A stretch of 64,000 nt of DNA from Ptiloglossa arizonensis (taxonomy: Eukaryota; Arthropoda; Insecta; Hymenoptera; Colletidae): positions 124,001-188,000 of the forward strand of contig NW_027479052.1 of assembly GCF_051014685.1 (NCBI RefSeq). Reading direction: 5' to 3'. The notes beneath the pieces are model-generated. The model did not search any database. It saw only the letters and a program-made list of their open reading frames with translations, and was not told the origin of the DNA. This document shows positions 43,680 through 56,807 of the stretch, piece by piece; within the stretch, counting starts at the first letter, position 1, and each line of letters begins with the position of its first letter. The position numbers were made by a program, and so were the translations under genes.

Positions 43680-43819
43680 CGTATAGCGTATAACGTATAT
43701 CGCATAACGTATAACGTATAACGTATCACGTATAAAGGATAACGTGTAACGTATATCGTATATCGTATACCGTATAACGTACAACGAGTGACGTATAACG
43801 CATAACGTATAACGTGTAA
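43680..43819. repeat. Cassette, copy 8 (long form)
   Basis: The CTTTTAA signature is at 43575, 105 bp upstream, two heptamers closer than in copies 6 and 7. Confidence 0.9.
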
Positions 43820-44883
43820 CGTATAACGTATAACGTATAACGTATAACGTATAACGTATAACGTATAACGTATAACGTGTAACGTATAAAGTATAACGTA
43901 TAACGTATAACGTATAACGTATAACGTATAACGTATAACGTATAACGTATAACGTATAACGTATAACATATAACGTATAACGTATAACGTATAACGTATA
44001 ACGTATAACGTATAACGTATAACGTATAACGTATAACGTATAACGTATAACGTATAACGTATAACGTATAACGTATAACGTATAACGTATAACGTATAAC
44101 GTATAACATATAATGTATAACGCATATCCTAGAACTTATGCTGAATAACGTATAACGTATAACGTATAACGTATAACGTATAACGTATAACGTATAACGT
44201 ATAACGTATAACGTATAACGTATAACGTATAACGTATAACGTATAACGTATAACGTATAACGTATAACATATAATATATAACGCATATCCTAGAACTTAT
44301 GCCGTATAACGTATAGTGTGCAACGTATAACGTATAACGTATAACGTATAACGTATAACGTATAACGTATAACGTATAACGTATAACGTATAACGTATAA
44401 CGTATAACGTATAACGTATAACGTATAACGTATAACGTATAACGTATAACGTATAACGTATAACGTATAACGTATAACGTATAACGTATAACGTATAACG
44501 TATAACGTATAACGTATAACATATAATATATAACGCATATCCTAGAACTTATGCCGTATAACGTATAACGTATAACGTATAACGTATAACGTATAACGTA
44601 TAACGTATAACGTATAATGTATAACGCATTTCCTAGAACTTATGCTGAATAACGTATAACGTATAACGTATAACGTATAACGTATAACGTATAACGTATA
44701 ACGTATAACGTATAACGTATAACATATAACGTATAACGTATAACGTATAACGTATAACGTATAACGTATAACGTATAACTTTTAACGTATAACGTATAAC
44801 GTATAACGTAATACGTATAACGTATGACGTATAACGTATAACGTATAACGTATAACGTATAACGTGTAACGTATAACGTATAA

Positions 44884-45023
44884 CGTATAGCGTATAACGT
44901 ATATCGCATAACGTATAACGTATAACGTATCACGTATAAAGGATAACGTGTAACGTATATCGTATATCGTATACCGTATAACGTACAACGAGTGACGTAT
45001 AACGCATAACGTATAACGTGTAA
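44884..45023. repeat. Cassette, copy 9 (long form)
   Basis: The CTTTTAA signature is at 44779, again 105 bp upstream. It has no partner at the 3,976-bp offset, so it was gained or lost after that duplication. Confidence 0.9.
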
Positions 45024-45352
45024 CGTATAACGTATAACGTATAACGTATAACGTATAACGTATAACGTATAACGTATAACGTGTAACGTATAAAGTATAA
45101 CGTATAACGTATAACGTATAACGTATAACGTATAACGTATAACGTATAACGTATAACGTATAACGTATAACATATAACGTATAACGTATAACGTATAACG
45201 TATAACGTATAACGTATAACGTATAACGTATAACGTATAACGTATAACGTATAACGTATAACGTATAACGTATAACGTATAACGTATAACGTATAACGTA
45301 TAACGTATAACATATAATGTATAACGCATATCCTAGAACTTATGCTGAATAA

Positions 45353-45849
45353 CGTATAACGTATAACGTATAACGTATAACGTATAACGTATAACGTATA
45401 ACGTATAACGTATAACGTATAACGTATAACGTATAACGTATAACGTATAACGTATAACGTATAACGTATAACGTATAACGTATAACGTATAACGTATAAC
45501 GTATAACGTATAACGTATAACGTATAACGTATAACGTATAACGTATAACGTATAACGTATAACGTATAACGTATAACGTATAACGTATAACGTATAACGT
45601 ATAACGTATAACGTATAACGTATAACGTATAACGTATAACGTATAACGTATAACGTATAACGTATAACGTATAACGTATAACGTATAACGTATAACGTAT
45701 AACGTATAACGTATAACGTATAACGTATAACGTATAACGTATAACGTATAACGTATAACGTATAACGTATAACGTATAACGTATAACGTATAACGTATAA
45801 CGTATAACGTATAACGTATAACGTATAACGTATAACGTATAACGTATAA
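45353..45849. repeat. Pure run of 71 canonical units, longest in the window
   Basis: 497 bp of CGTATAA without a visible substitution, between the anchor at 45332 and CTTTTAA at 45850. It is the homologue of the 65-unit run at 41419-41873, six units longer. Confidence 0.9.
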
Positions 45850-45968
45850 CTTTTAACGTATAACGTATAACGTATAACGTAATACGTATAACGTATGACG
45901 TATAACGTATAACGTATAACGTATAACGTATAACGTATAACGTATAACGTGTAACGTATAACGTATAA

Positions 45969-46108
45969 CGTATAGCGTATAACGTATATCGCATAACGTA
46001 TAACGTATAACGTATCACGTATAAAGGATAACGTGTAACGTATATCGTATATCGTATACCGTATAACGTACAACGAGTGACGTATAACGCATAACGTATA
46101 ACGTGTAA
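45969..46108. repeat. Cassette, copy 10 (long form)
   Basis: Partner of copy 6 at the 3,976-bp offset. The CTTTTAA signature is 119 bp upstream at 45850. Confidence 0.9.
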
Positions 46109-46507
46109 CGTATAACGTATAACGTATAACGTATAACGTATAACGTATAACGTATAACGTATAACGTGTAACGTATAAAGTATAACGTATAACGTATAAC
46201 GTATAACGTATAACGTATAACGTATAACGTATAACGTATAACGTATAACGTATAACGTATAACGTATAACGTATAACGTATAACGTATAACATATAACGT
46301 ATAACGTATAACGTATAACGTATAACGTATAACGTATAACGTATAACGTATAACGTATAACGTATAACGTATAACGTATAACGTATAACGTATAACTTTT
46401 AACGTATAACGTATAACGTATAACGTAATACGTATAACGTATGACGTATAACGTATAACGTATAACGTATAACGTATAACGTATAACGTGTAACGTATAA
46501 CGTATAA

Positions 46508-46647
46508 CGTATAGCGTATAACGTATATCGCATAACGTATAACGTATAACGTATCACGTATAAAGGATAACGTGTAACGTATATCGTATATCGTATACCG
46601 TATAACGTACAACGAGTGACGTATAACGCATAACGTATAACGTGTAA
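46508..46647. repeat. Cassette, copy 11 (long form)
   Basis: Partner of copy 7 at an offset of 3,969 bp, one heptamer less than the neighbouring pairs. Confidence 0.9.
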
Positions 46648-47655
46648 CGTATAACGTATAACGTATAACGTATAACGTATAACGTATAACGTATAACGTA
46701 TAACGTATAACGTGTAACGTATAAAGTATAACGTATAACGTATAACGTATAACGTATAACGTATAACGTATAACGTATAACGTATAACGTATAATGTATA
46801 ACGCATTTCCTAGAACTTATGCTGAATAACGTATAACGTATAACGTATAACGTATAACGTATAACGTATAACGTATAACGTATAACGTATAACGTATAAC
46901 ATATAACGTATAACGTATAACGTATAACGTATAACGTATAACGTATAACGTATAACGTATAACGTATAACGTATAACGTATAACGTATAACGTATAACGT
47001 ATAACTTTTAACGTATAACGTATAACGTATAACGTAATACGTATAACGTATGACGTATAACGTATAACGTATAACGTATAACGTATAACGTATAACGTAT
47101 AACGTATAACGTATAACGTATAACGTATAACGTATAACGTCTAACGTATAACGTATAACGTATAACGTATAACGTATAACGTATAACGTATAACATATAA
47201 TATATAACGCATATGCTAGAACTTATGCCGTATAACGTATAGTGTGCAACGTATAACGTATAACGTATAACGTATAACGTATAACGTATAACGTATAACG
47301 TATAACGTATAACGTATAACGTATAACGTATAACGTATAACGTATAACGTATAACGTATAACGTATAACGTATAACATATAATGTATAACGCATATCCTA
47401 GAACTTATGCTGAATAACGTATAACGTATAACGTATAACGTATAACGTATAACGTATAACGTATAACGTATAACGTATAACGTATAACGTATAACGTATA
47501 ACGTATAACGTATAACGTATAACGTATAACGTATAACGTATAACGTATAACTTTTAACGTATAACGTATAACGTATAACGTAATACGTATAACGTATGAC
47601 GTATAACGTATAACGTATAACGTATAACGTATAACGTGTAACGTATAACGTATAA

Positions 47656-47795
47656 CGTATAGCGTATAACGTATATCGCATAACGTATAACGTATAACGT
47701 ATCACGTATAAAGGATAACGTGTAACGTATATCGTATATCGTATACCGTATAACGTACAACGAGTGACGTATAACGCATAACGTATAACGTGTAA
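47656..47795. repeat. Cassette, copy 12 (long form)
   Basis: Partner of copy 8 at 3,976 bp and of copy 15 at 9,012 bp. Confidence 0.9.
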
Positions 47796-50700
47796 CGTAT
47801 AACGTATAACGTATAACGTATAACGTATAACGTATAACGTATAACGTATAACGTGTAACGTATAAAGTATAACGTATAACGTATAACGTATAACGTATAA
47901 CGTATAACGTATAACGTATAACGTATAACGTATAACGTATAACATATAACGTATAACGTATAACGTATAACGTATAACGTATAACGTATAACGTATAACG
48001 TATAACGTATAACGTATAACGTATAACGTATAACGTATAACGTATAACGTATAACGTATAACGTATAACGTATAACGTATAACATATAATGTATAACGCA
48101 TATCCTAGAACTTATGCTGAATAACGTATAACGTATAACGTATAACGTATAACGTATAACGTATAACGTATAACGTATAACGTATAACGTATAACGTATA
48201 ACGTATAACGTATAACGTATAACGTATAACGTATAACGTATAACGTATAACATATAATATATAACGCATATCCTAGAACTTATGCCGTATAACGTATAGT
48301 GTGCAACGTATAACGTATAACGTATAACGTATAACGTATAACGTATAACGTATAACGTATAACGTATAACGTATAACGTATAACGTATAACGTATAACGT
48401 ATAACGTATAACGTATACGTATAACGTATAACATATAATGTATGACGCATATCCTAGAACTTATGCTGAATAACGTATAACGTATAGCGTATAACGTATA
48501 ACGTATAACGTATAACGTATAACGTATAACGTATAACGTATAACGTATAACGTATAACGTATAACGTATAACGTATAACGTATAACGTATAACGTATAAC
48601 GTATAACGTATAACGTATAACGTATAACGTATAACGTATAACGTATAACGTATAACGTATAACGTATAACGTATAACGTATAACATATAATGTATAACGC
48701 ATATCCTAGAACTTATGCTGAATAACGTATAACGTATAACGTATAACGTATAACGTATAACGTATAACGTATAACGTATAACGTATAACGTATAACGTAT
48801 AACGTATAACGTATAACGTATAACGTATAACGTATAACGTATAACGTATAACGTATAACGTATAACGTATGACGTATAACGTATAACGTATAACGTATAA
48901 CGTATAACGTATAACGTATAACGTATAACGTATAACGTATAACGTATAACGTATAACGTATAACGTATAACGTATAACGTGTAACGTATAACGTATAACG
49001 TGTAACGTATAACGTATATCGTGTAACGTATAACGTGTAACGTATAACGTATAACGTATAACGTATAAAGTATAACGTATAACGTATAACGTATAACGTA
49101 TAACGTATAACGTATAACGTATAACGTATAACGTATAACGTATAACGTATAACGTATAAAGTATAACGTATAACGTATAACGTATAACGTAATACGTATA
49201 ATGTATAACGTATAACGTATAACGTATAACGTATTACGTATAACGTATAACGTATAACGTATAACGTATAACGTATAACGTATAACGTATAACGTATAAC
49301 GTATAACGTATAACGTATAGTGTATAACGTATAACGTATAACGTATAACGTATAACTTTTAACGTATAACGTATAACGTATAACGTATAACGTATACGTA
49401 TAACGTATAACATATAATGTATAACGCATATCCTAGAACTTATGCTGAATAACGTATAACGTATAGCGTATAACGTATAACGTATAACGTATAACGTATA
49501 ACGTATAACGTATAACGTATAACGTATAACGTATAACGTATAACGTATAACGTATGACGTATAACGTATATCGTATAACGTATAACGTATAACATATAAT
49601 ATATAACGCATATCCTAGAACTTATGCGGTATAACGTATAGTGTATAACGTATAACGTATAACGTATAGTGTATAACGTATAACGTATAACGTATAGTGT
49701 ATAACGTATAACGTATAACGTATAACGTATAACTTTTAACGTATAACGTATAACGTATAACGTAATACGTATAACGTATGACGTATAACGTATAACGTAT
49801 AACGTATAACGTATAACGTATAACGTATAACGTATAACGTATAACGTATAACGTGTAACGTGTAACGTATAACGTATAACGTATAACGTATAACGTATAA
49901 CGTATAACGTATAACGTATAACGTATAACGTATAACGTATAACGTATAACGTATAACGGATAACGTATAACGTATACCGTGTAACGTATAACGTATAACG
50001 TATAACGTATAACGTATAACGTATAACGTATAACGTATAACGTATAACGTATAACGAATAACGTATAACGTATAACGTGTAACGTATAACGTGTAACGGA
50101 TAACGTATAACGTATACCGTGTAACGTATAACGTGTAACGTATAACGTATAACGTATAACGTATATGGTATAACGTATAACGTATAACGCATAACGTATA
50201 ACGTATAACGTATAACGTATAACGTATAACGTATAACGTATAACGTATAACGTATAACGAATAACGTATAACGTATAACGTGTAACGTATAACGTGTAAC
50301 GGATAACGTATAACGTATACCGTGTAACGTATAACGTGTAACGTATAACGTATAACGTATAACGTATATGGTATAACGTATAACGTATAACGCATAACGT
50401 ATAACGTATAACGTATAACGGATAACGTATAACGTATACCGTGTAACGTATAACGTATAACGTATAACGTATAACGGATAACGTATAACGTATACCGTGT
50501 AACGTATAACGTATAACGTATAACGTATAACATATAATATATAAAGCATATCCTAGAACTTATGCCGTATAACGTATAGTGTGCAACGTATAACGTATAA
50601 CGTATAACGTATATCGTGTAACGTATAACGTGTAACGTATAACGTATAACGTATAACGTATAACGTATAACGTATAACGTATAACGTATAACGTATAACG

Positions 50701-51425
50701 TATAACGTATAACGTATAACGTATAACGTATAACGTATAACGTAGAACGTAGAACGTATAACGTATAACGTATAACGTCTAACGTATAACGTATAACGTA
50801 TAACGTATAACGTATAACGTATAACATATAATGTATAACGCATATCCTAGAACTTATGCCGTATAACGTATAGTGTGCAACGTATAACGTATAACGTATA
50901 ACGTATACCGTATAACGTATAACGTATAACGTATAACGTATAACGTATAACGTATAACGTATAACGTATAACGTATAACGTATACGTATAACGTATAACA
51001 TATAATGTATAACGCATATCCTAGAACTTATGCTGAATAACGTATAACGTATAGCGTATAACGTATAACGTATAACGTATAACGTATAACGTATAACGTA
51101 TAACGTATAACGTATAACGTATTATGTATAACGTATAACGTATATCGTATAACGTATAACGTATAACATATAATATATAACGCATATCCTAGAACTTATG
51201 CGGTATAACGTATAGTGTATAACGTATAACGTATAACGTATAGTGTATAACGTATAACGTATAACGTATAGTGTATAACGTATAACGTATAACGTATAAC
51301 GTATAACTTTTAACGTATAACGTATAACGTATAACGTAATACGTATAACGTATGACGTATAACGTATAACGTATAACGTATAACGTATAACGTATAACGT
51401 ATAACGTGTAACGTATAACGTATAA

Positions 51426-51579
51426 CGTATAGCGTATAACGTATATCGCATAACGTATAACGTATAACGTATCACGTATAAAGGATAACGTGTAACGTAT
51501 ATCGTATATCGTATACCGTATAACGTACAACGAGTGACGTATAACGCATAACGTATAACGTGTAACGTATAAAGTATAA
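51426..51579. repeat. 154-bp cassette, copy 13
   Basis: Short form ending in AGTATAA, with CTTTTAA 119 bp upstream at 51307. Partner of copy 16 at 8,732 bp. Confidence 0.91.
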
Positions 51580-53559
51580 CGTATAACGTATAACGTATAA
51601 CGTATAACGTATAACGTATAACGTATAACGTATAACGTATAATGTATAACGCATATCCTAGAACTTATGCTGAATAACGTATAACGTATAACGTATAACG
51701 TATAACGTATAACGTATAACGTATAACGTATAACGTATAACGTATAACGTATAACGTGTAACGTATAAAGTATAACGTATAACGTATAACGTATAACGTA
51801 TAACGTATAACGTATAACGTATAACGTATAACGTATAACGTATAACGTATAACGTATAACGTATAACGTATAACGTATAACGTATAACGTATAACGTATA
51901 ACGTCTAACGTATAACGTATAACGTATAACGTATAACGTATAACGTATAACGTATAGCATACAATATATAACGCATATGCTAGAACTTATGCCGTATAAC
52001 GTATAGTGTGCAACGTATAACGTATAACGTATAACGTATAACGTATAACGTATAACGTATAACGTATAACGTATAACGTATAACGTATAACGTATAACGT
52101 ATAACGTATAACGTATAACTTTTAACGTATAACGTATAACGTATAACGTAATACGTATAACGTATGACGTATAACGTATAACGTATAACGTATAACGTAT
52201 AACGTATAACGTATAACGTATAACGTATAACGTATAACGTGTAACGTGTAACGTATAACGTATAACGTATAACGTATAACGTATAACGTATAACGTATAA
52301 CGTATAACGTATAACGTATAACGTATAACGTATAACGGATAACGTATAACGTATACCGTGTAACGTATAACGTATAACGTATAACGTATAACGTATAACG
52401 TATAACGTATAACGTATAACGTATAACGTATAACGTATAACGAATAACGTATAACGTATAACGTGTAACGTATAACGTGTAACGGATAGCGTATAACGTA
52501 TACCGTGTAACGTATAACGTGTAACGTATAACGTATAACGTATAACGTATATGGTATAACGTATAACGTATAGCGCATAACGTATAACGTATAACGTATA
52601 ACGGATAACGTATAACGTATACCGTGTAACGTATAACGTATAACGTATAACGTATAACATATAATATATAAAGCATATCCTAGAACTTTTGCCGTATAAC
52701 GTATAGTGTGCAACGTATAACGGATAACGTATAACGTATATCGTGTAACGTATAACGTGTAACGTATAACGTATAACGTATAACGTATAACGTATAACGT
52801 ATAACGTATAACGTATAACGTATAACGTATAACGTATAACGTATAACGTATAACGTATAACGTAGAACGTAGAACGTATAACGTATAACGTATAACGTCT
52901 AACGTATAACGTATAACGTATAACGTATAACGTATAACGTATAACATATAATGTATAACGCATATCCTAGAACTTATGCCGTATAACGTATAGTGTGCAA
53001 CGTATAACGTATAACGTATAACGTATACCGTATAACGTATAACGTATAACGTATAACGTATAACGTATAACGTATAACGTATAACGTATAACGTATACGT
53101 ATAACGTATAACATATAATGTATAACGCATATCCTAGAACTTATGCTGAATAACGTATAACGTATAGCGTATAACGTATAACGTATAACGTATAACGTAT
53201 AACGTATAACGTATAACGTATAACGTATAACGTATAACGTATAACGTATAACGTATAACGTATAACGTATAACGTATATCGTATAACGTATAACGTATAA
53301 CATATAATATATAACGCATATCCTAGAACTTATGCGGTATAACGTATAGTGTATAACGTATAACGTATAACGTATAGTGTATAACGTATAACGTATAACG
53401 TATAGTGTATAACGTATAACGTATAACGTATAACGTATAACTTTTAACGTATAACGTATAACGTATAACGTAATACGTATAACGTATGACGTATAACGTA
53501 TAACGTATAACGTATAACGTATAACGTATAACGTATAACGTGTAACGTGTAACGTATAA

Positions 53560-53713
53560 CGTATAGCGTATAACGTATATCGCATAACGTATAACGTATA
53601 ACGTATCACGTATAAAGGATAACGTGTAACGTATATCGTATATCGTATACCGTATAACGTACAACGAGTGACGTATAACGCATAACGTATAACGTGTAAC
53701 GTATAAAGTATAA
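53560..53713. repeat. 154-bp cassette, copy 14
   Basis: Short form. Upstream, two CGTGTAA units stand next to each other, where other copies have CGTGTAA followed by a canonical unit. Partner of copy 17. Confidence 0.9.
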
Positions 53714-56667
53714 CGTATAACGTATAACGTATAACGTATAACGTATAACGTATAACGTATAACGTATAACGTATAATGTATAACGCATATCCTAGAACTT
53801 ATGCTGAATAACGTATAACGTATAACGTATAACGTATAACGTATAACGTATAACGTATAACGTATAACGTATAACGTGTAACGTATAAAGTATAACGTAT
53901 AACGTATAACGTATAACGTATAACGTATAACGTATAACGTATAACGTATAACGTATAATGTATATCGCATATCCTAGAACTTATGCTGAATATCGTATAA
54001 CGTATAACGTATAACGTATAACGTATAACGTATAACGTATAACGTATAACGTATAACGTATAACGTATAACGTATAACGTATAACGTATAACGTATAACG
54101 TATAACGTATAACGTCTAACGTATAACGTATAACGTATAACGTATAACGTATAACGTATAACGTATAACGTATAACGTCTAACGTATAACGTATAACGTA
54201 TAACGTATAACGTATAACGTATAACGTATAACATATAATATATAACGCATATGCTAGAACTTATGCCGTATAACGTATAGTGTGCAACGTATAACGTATA
54301 ACGTATAACGTATAACGTATAACGTATAACGTATAACGTATAACGTATAACGTATAACGTATAACGTATAACGTATAACGTATAACGTATAACGTATAAC
54401 GTATAACGTATAACGTATAACGTATAACGTATAACGTATAACGTATAACGTATAACGTATAACGTATAACGTATAACGTATAACGTATAACGTATAACGT
54501 ATAACGTATAACGTATAACGTATAACGTGTAACGTATAACGTATAACGTGTAACGTATAACGTATATCGTGTAACGTATAACGTGTAACGTATAACGTAT
54601 AACGTATAACGTATAAAGTATAACGTATAACGTATAACGTATAACGTATAACGTATAACGTATAACGTATAACGTATAACGTATAACGTATAACGTATAA
54701 CGTATAAAGTATAACGTATAACGTATAACGTATAACGTAATACGTATAATGTATAACGTATAACGTATAACGTATAACGTATTACGTATAACGTATAACG
54801 TATAACGTATAACGTATAACGTATAACGTATAACGTATAACGTATAACGTATAACGTATAACGTATAACGTATAACGTATAACGTATAACGTATAACGTA
54901 TAATGTATAACGCACATCCTAGAACTTATGCTGAATAACGTATAACGTATAACGTATAACGTATAACGTATAACGTGTAACGTATAACGTATATCGTGTA
55001 ACGTATAACGTGTAACGTATACCGTATAACGTATAACGTATAACGTATAACGTATAACGTATAACGTATAACGTATAACGTATAACGTGTAACGTATAAC
55101 GTATATCGTGTAACGTATAACGTGTAACGTATACCGTATAACGTATAACGTATAACGTATAACGTATAACGTATAACGTATAACGTATAACGTATAACGT
55201 ATAACGTATAACGTATAACGTATAACGTATAACGTATAACGTATAACGTATAACGTATAACGTATAACGTATAACGTATAACGTATAACGTATAACGTAT
55301 AACGTATAACGTATAACGTATAACGTATAACGTATAACGTATAACGTATAACGTATAACGTATAACGTATAACGTGTAACGTATAACGTATATCGTGTAA
55401 CGTATAACGTGTAACGTATAACGTATAACGTATAACGTATAAAGTATAACGTATAACGTATAACGTATAACGTATAACGTATAACGTATAACGTATAACG
55501 TATAACGTATAACGTATAACGTATAACGTATAAAGTATAACGTATAACGTATAACGTATAACGTATAACGTAATACGTATAACGTATAACGTATAACGTA
55601 TAACGTATAACGTATTACGTATAACGTATAACGTATAACGTATAACGTATAACGTATAACGTATAACGTATAACGTATAACGTATAACGTATAACGTATA
55701 ACGTATAACGTGTAACGTATAAAGTATAAAGTATAACGTATAACGTATAACGTATAACGTATAACGTATAACGTATAACGTATAACGTATAACGTATAAT
55801 GTATAACGCATTTCCTAGAACTTATGCTGAATAACGTATAACGTATAACGTATAACGTATAACGTATAACGTATAACGTATAACGTATAACGTATAACGT
55901 ATAACATATAACGTATAACGTATAACGTATAACGTATAACGTATAACGTATAACGTATAACGTATAACGTATAACGTATAACGTATAACGTATAACGTAT
56001 AACGTATAACTTTTAACGTATAACGTATAACGTATAACGTAATACGTATAACGTATGACGTATAACGTATAACGTATAACGTACAACGTATAACGTATAA
56101 CGTATAACGTATAACGTATAACGTATAACGTATAACGTATAACGTCTAACGTATAACGTATAACGTATAACGTATAACGTATAACGTATAACGTATAACA
56201 TATAATATATAACGCATATGCTAGAACTTATGCCGTATAACGTATAGTGTGCAACGTATAACGTATAACGTATAACGTATAACGTATAACGTATAACGTA
56301 TAACGTATAACGTATAACGTATAACGTATAACGTATAACGTATAACGTATAACGTATAACGTATAACGTATAACGTATAACATATAATGTATAACGCATA
56401 TCCTAGAACTTATGCTGAATAACGTATAACGTATAACGTATAACGTATAACGTATAACGTATAACGTATAACGTATAACGTATAACGTATAACGTATAAC
56501 GTATAACGTATAACGTATAACGTATAACGTATAACGTATAACGTATAACGTATAACGTATAACTTTTAACGTATAACGTATAACGTATAACGTAATACGT
56601 ATAACGTATGACGTATAACGTATAACGTATAACGTATAACGTATAACGTGTAACGTATAACGTATAA

Positions 56668-56807
56668 CGTATAGCGTATAACGTATATCGCATAACGTAT
56701 AACGTATAACGTATCACGTATAAAGGATAACGTGTAACGTATATCGTATATCGTATACCGTATAACGTACAACGAGTGACGTATAACGCATAACGTATAA
56801 CGTGTAA
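56668..56807. repeat. Cassette, copy 15 (long form)
   Basis: Same core as copy 12. The inserted canonical run carries one CGTATAT near 56833 that is not present in copy 12. Confidence 0.9.

Larger units (their letters stand above)
41398..45331. repeat. 3,976-bp repeat, first copy
   Basis: Anchors: 41398 A, 42833 A (CGCATTT for CGCATAT), 43239 B (GCTAGAA), 43421 A, 44128 A, 44289 B, 44541 B (without the usual TGTGCAA), 44632 A (CGCATTT). The anchors 42833, 43239, 43421 and 44128 recur at 46809, 47215, 47397 and 48104 with a constant 3,976-bp offset (568 heptamers). Cassette copies at 41993, 42539, 43680 and 44884 make this the densest cassette region. The 91-bp interval 44541-44632 looks like a deletion joining two unlike anchors. 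A lone CATATAA sits at 42315-42321. Confidence 0.87.
45332..46808. repeat. 3,976-bp repeat, second copy, left part
   Basis: A single type A anchor at 45332 is followed by 71 canonical units, then a CTTTTAA signature at 45850 and two cassettes at 45969 and 46508, with no further anchor until 46809. It corresponds to 41398-42832 but is 42 bp longer, because the canonical run grew from 65 to 71 units with small compensating changes. The interval of 1,477 bp is the longest anchor-free stretch in the window. Confidence 0.87.
46809..55813. repeat. Higher-order repeat zone 3, first copy (9.0 kb)
   Basis: Anchors: 46809 A, 47215 B, 47397 A, 48104 A, 48272 B, 48453 A, 48705 A, 49432 A, 49614 C, 50552 B, 50846 B, 51020 A, 51188 C, 51657 A, 51979 B, 52679 B, 52966 B, 53133 A, 53322 C, 53791 A, 53973 A, 54253 B, 54918 A. 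All 23 recur in order in the next copy. Private variants are shared too: CGCATTT at 46809 and 55814, TGTATGA before 48453 and 57458, GCTAGAA at 47215, 51979 and 54253, CTTTTGC at 52679, and CGCACAT at 54918. The anchor at 51979 is preceded by CATACAA, not seen in its partner. Confidence 0.9.

Noticed and set aside
44930..46612. Long minus-strand open frame of 560 codons, and about 200 similar frames across the window
   Set aside because: All consist of the YTLYVIR cycle from a stop-free heptamer. They start at chance ATG codons in CATATAA or GCATAT units and end at the TAG or TAA of an anchor, or at CTTTTAA. All three frames are equally open, codon positions show no bias, and no start context or domain is present.
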